From Sparassis latifolia (lineage: Eukaryota; Basidiomycota; Agaricomycetes; Polyporales; Sparassidaceae), in assembly GCA_018466975.1 (NCBI GenBank), contig CM031559.1, positions 2,728,001 through 2,792,000 on the forward strand: a stretch of DNA of 64,000 nt, read 5' to 3'. A program made the translations under genes and the position numbers. Below are positions 63,622-64,000 of this stretch, one piece after another (within the stretch, counting starts at the first letter, position 1; every line of letters starts with the position of its first letter). The notes beneath the pieces are model-generated. The model was not told the origin of the DNA. It did no database searches and saw only the letters and a list, made by a program, of their open reading frames with translations.

Positions 63622-63670
63622 GGAATATTTATCATTTTGCTACTATATTCTGGGCTTGTCTCTCAGCACA

Positions 63671-64000
63671 ATATGCACCATATAATAAGGATTTTCCATG
63701 GCCAAACATGTTACATTTTCAGCTGCTGTTAATCTTCAGAACATTGTGAGAAGATGTTAAGTGCTCCTACTTCAAATATTCAAGATGTCTCTGGGCACCA
63801 AGAACATTTGCAGTACATGTATGATTTTAGTATGTATTATACATGTATTATACATGTACTGCAGATGTCCTTGGTGCCCAGGACATCTTGTATCTTTGGA
63901 GTAAGATCACTTAACATCTCCTCACAATGTTCTGAAGATTAACAGCAGCTGAAAATGTAACATGTTTGGCCATGGAAAATCCTTATTATATGGTGCATAT
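63671..64000. mobile_element. Long near-perfect inverted repeat (foldback element), cut by the window end
   Basis: The arm 63671 to about 63821 is the reverse complement of about 63851-64000 with few mismatches and a one-base indel, around a spacer of about 29 nt. The outer end ATATGCACCA pairs with TGGTGCATAT at the last bases of the window, so the true ends may lie further out. There is no coding frame. Transcripts would form a long hairpin. Confidence 0.8.

Overview
The window is nuclear DNA of a filamentous basidiomycete, most likely an Agaricomycete. Genes are broken by many short GT-AG introns of about 42-120 nt. The pentafunctional AROM protein is one polypeptide, F-box/LRR-type genes form a local family, and there is a GH128 secreted glucanase and a reverse transcriptase of the kind common in Agaricomycete elements. 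Intron-aware reading was done by eye, so outer coordinates are firmer than internal exon borders.

Layout. (1) 1-3.3 kb: the 3' end of an unrecognised Asn/Ser/Tyr-rich protein and a broken NAD(P)-dependent epimerase relic. (2) 3.4-14.8 kb: two apparently intact aromatic-ring flavin monooxygenases, divergently oriented, separated by a decayed gag/reverse-transcriptase element lying between two identical 786-bp direct repeats, then a UbiA-type aromatic prenyltransferase. (3) 17.0-22.5 kb: a ferric-reductase-like flavocytochrome and a type II (non-proton-pumping) NADH:quinone oxidoreductase. (4) 23.7-32.5 kb: AROM (five shikimate-pathway domains, about 1616 residues) flanked by two related F-box genes, one with an out-of-frame patch and one broken. 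(5) 32.9-45.7 kb: a NOPCHAP1-like protein, two more ferric reductases, a GH128 beta-glucanase and an essential-type myosin light chain. (6) 46-57 kb: a gene-poor block of decayed repeats with roughly 230-250 bp spacing, a run of tRNA-like (B-box bearing) units, a probable serine palmitoyltransferase small subunit, and an F-box gene with a degraded partial duplicate. (7) 57-64 kb: two hypothetical genes among small inverted-repeat elements.

How the genes may work together: shikimate-derived 4-hydroxybenzoate (AROM supplies the pathway), a UbiA prenyltransferase, two phenol-hydroxylase-type flavoenzymes and an NADH:quinone reductase together suggest a prenylated (hydro)quinone locus. The adjacent ferric reductases could connect such a hydroquinone to iron reduction. 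Each family call is well supported by motifs; the joint pathway is inference. No CRISPR array, convincing functional tRNA gene or rRNA gene was seen.
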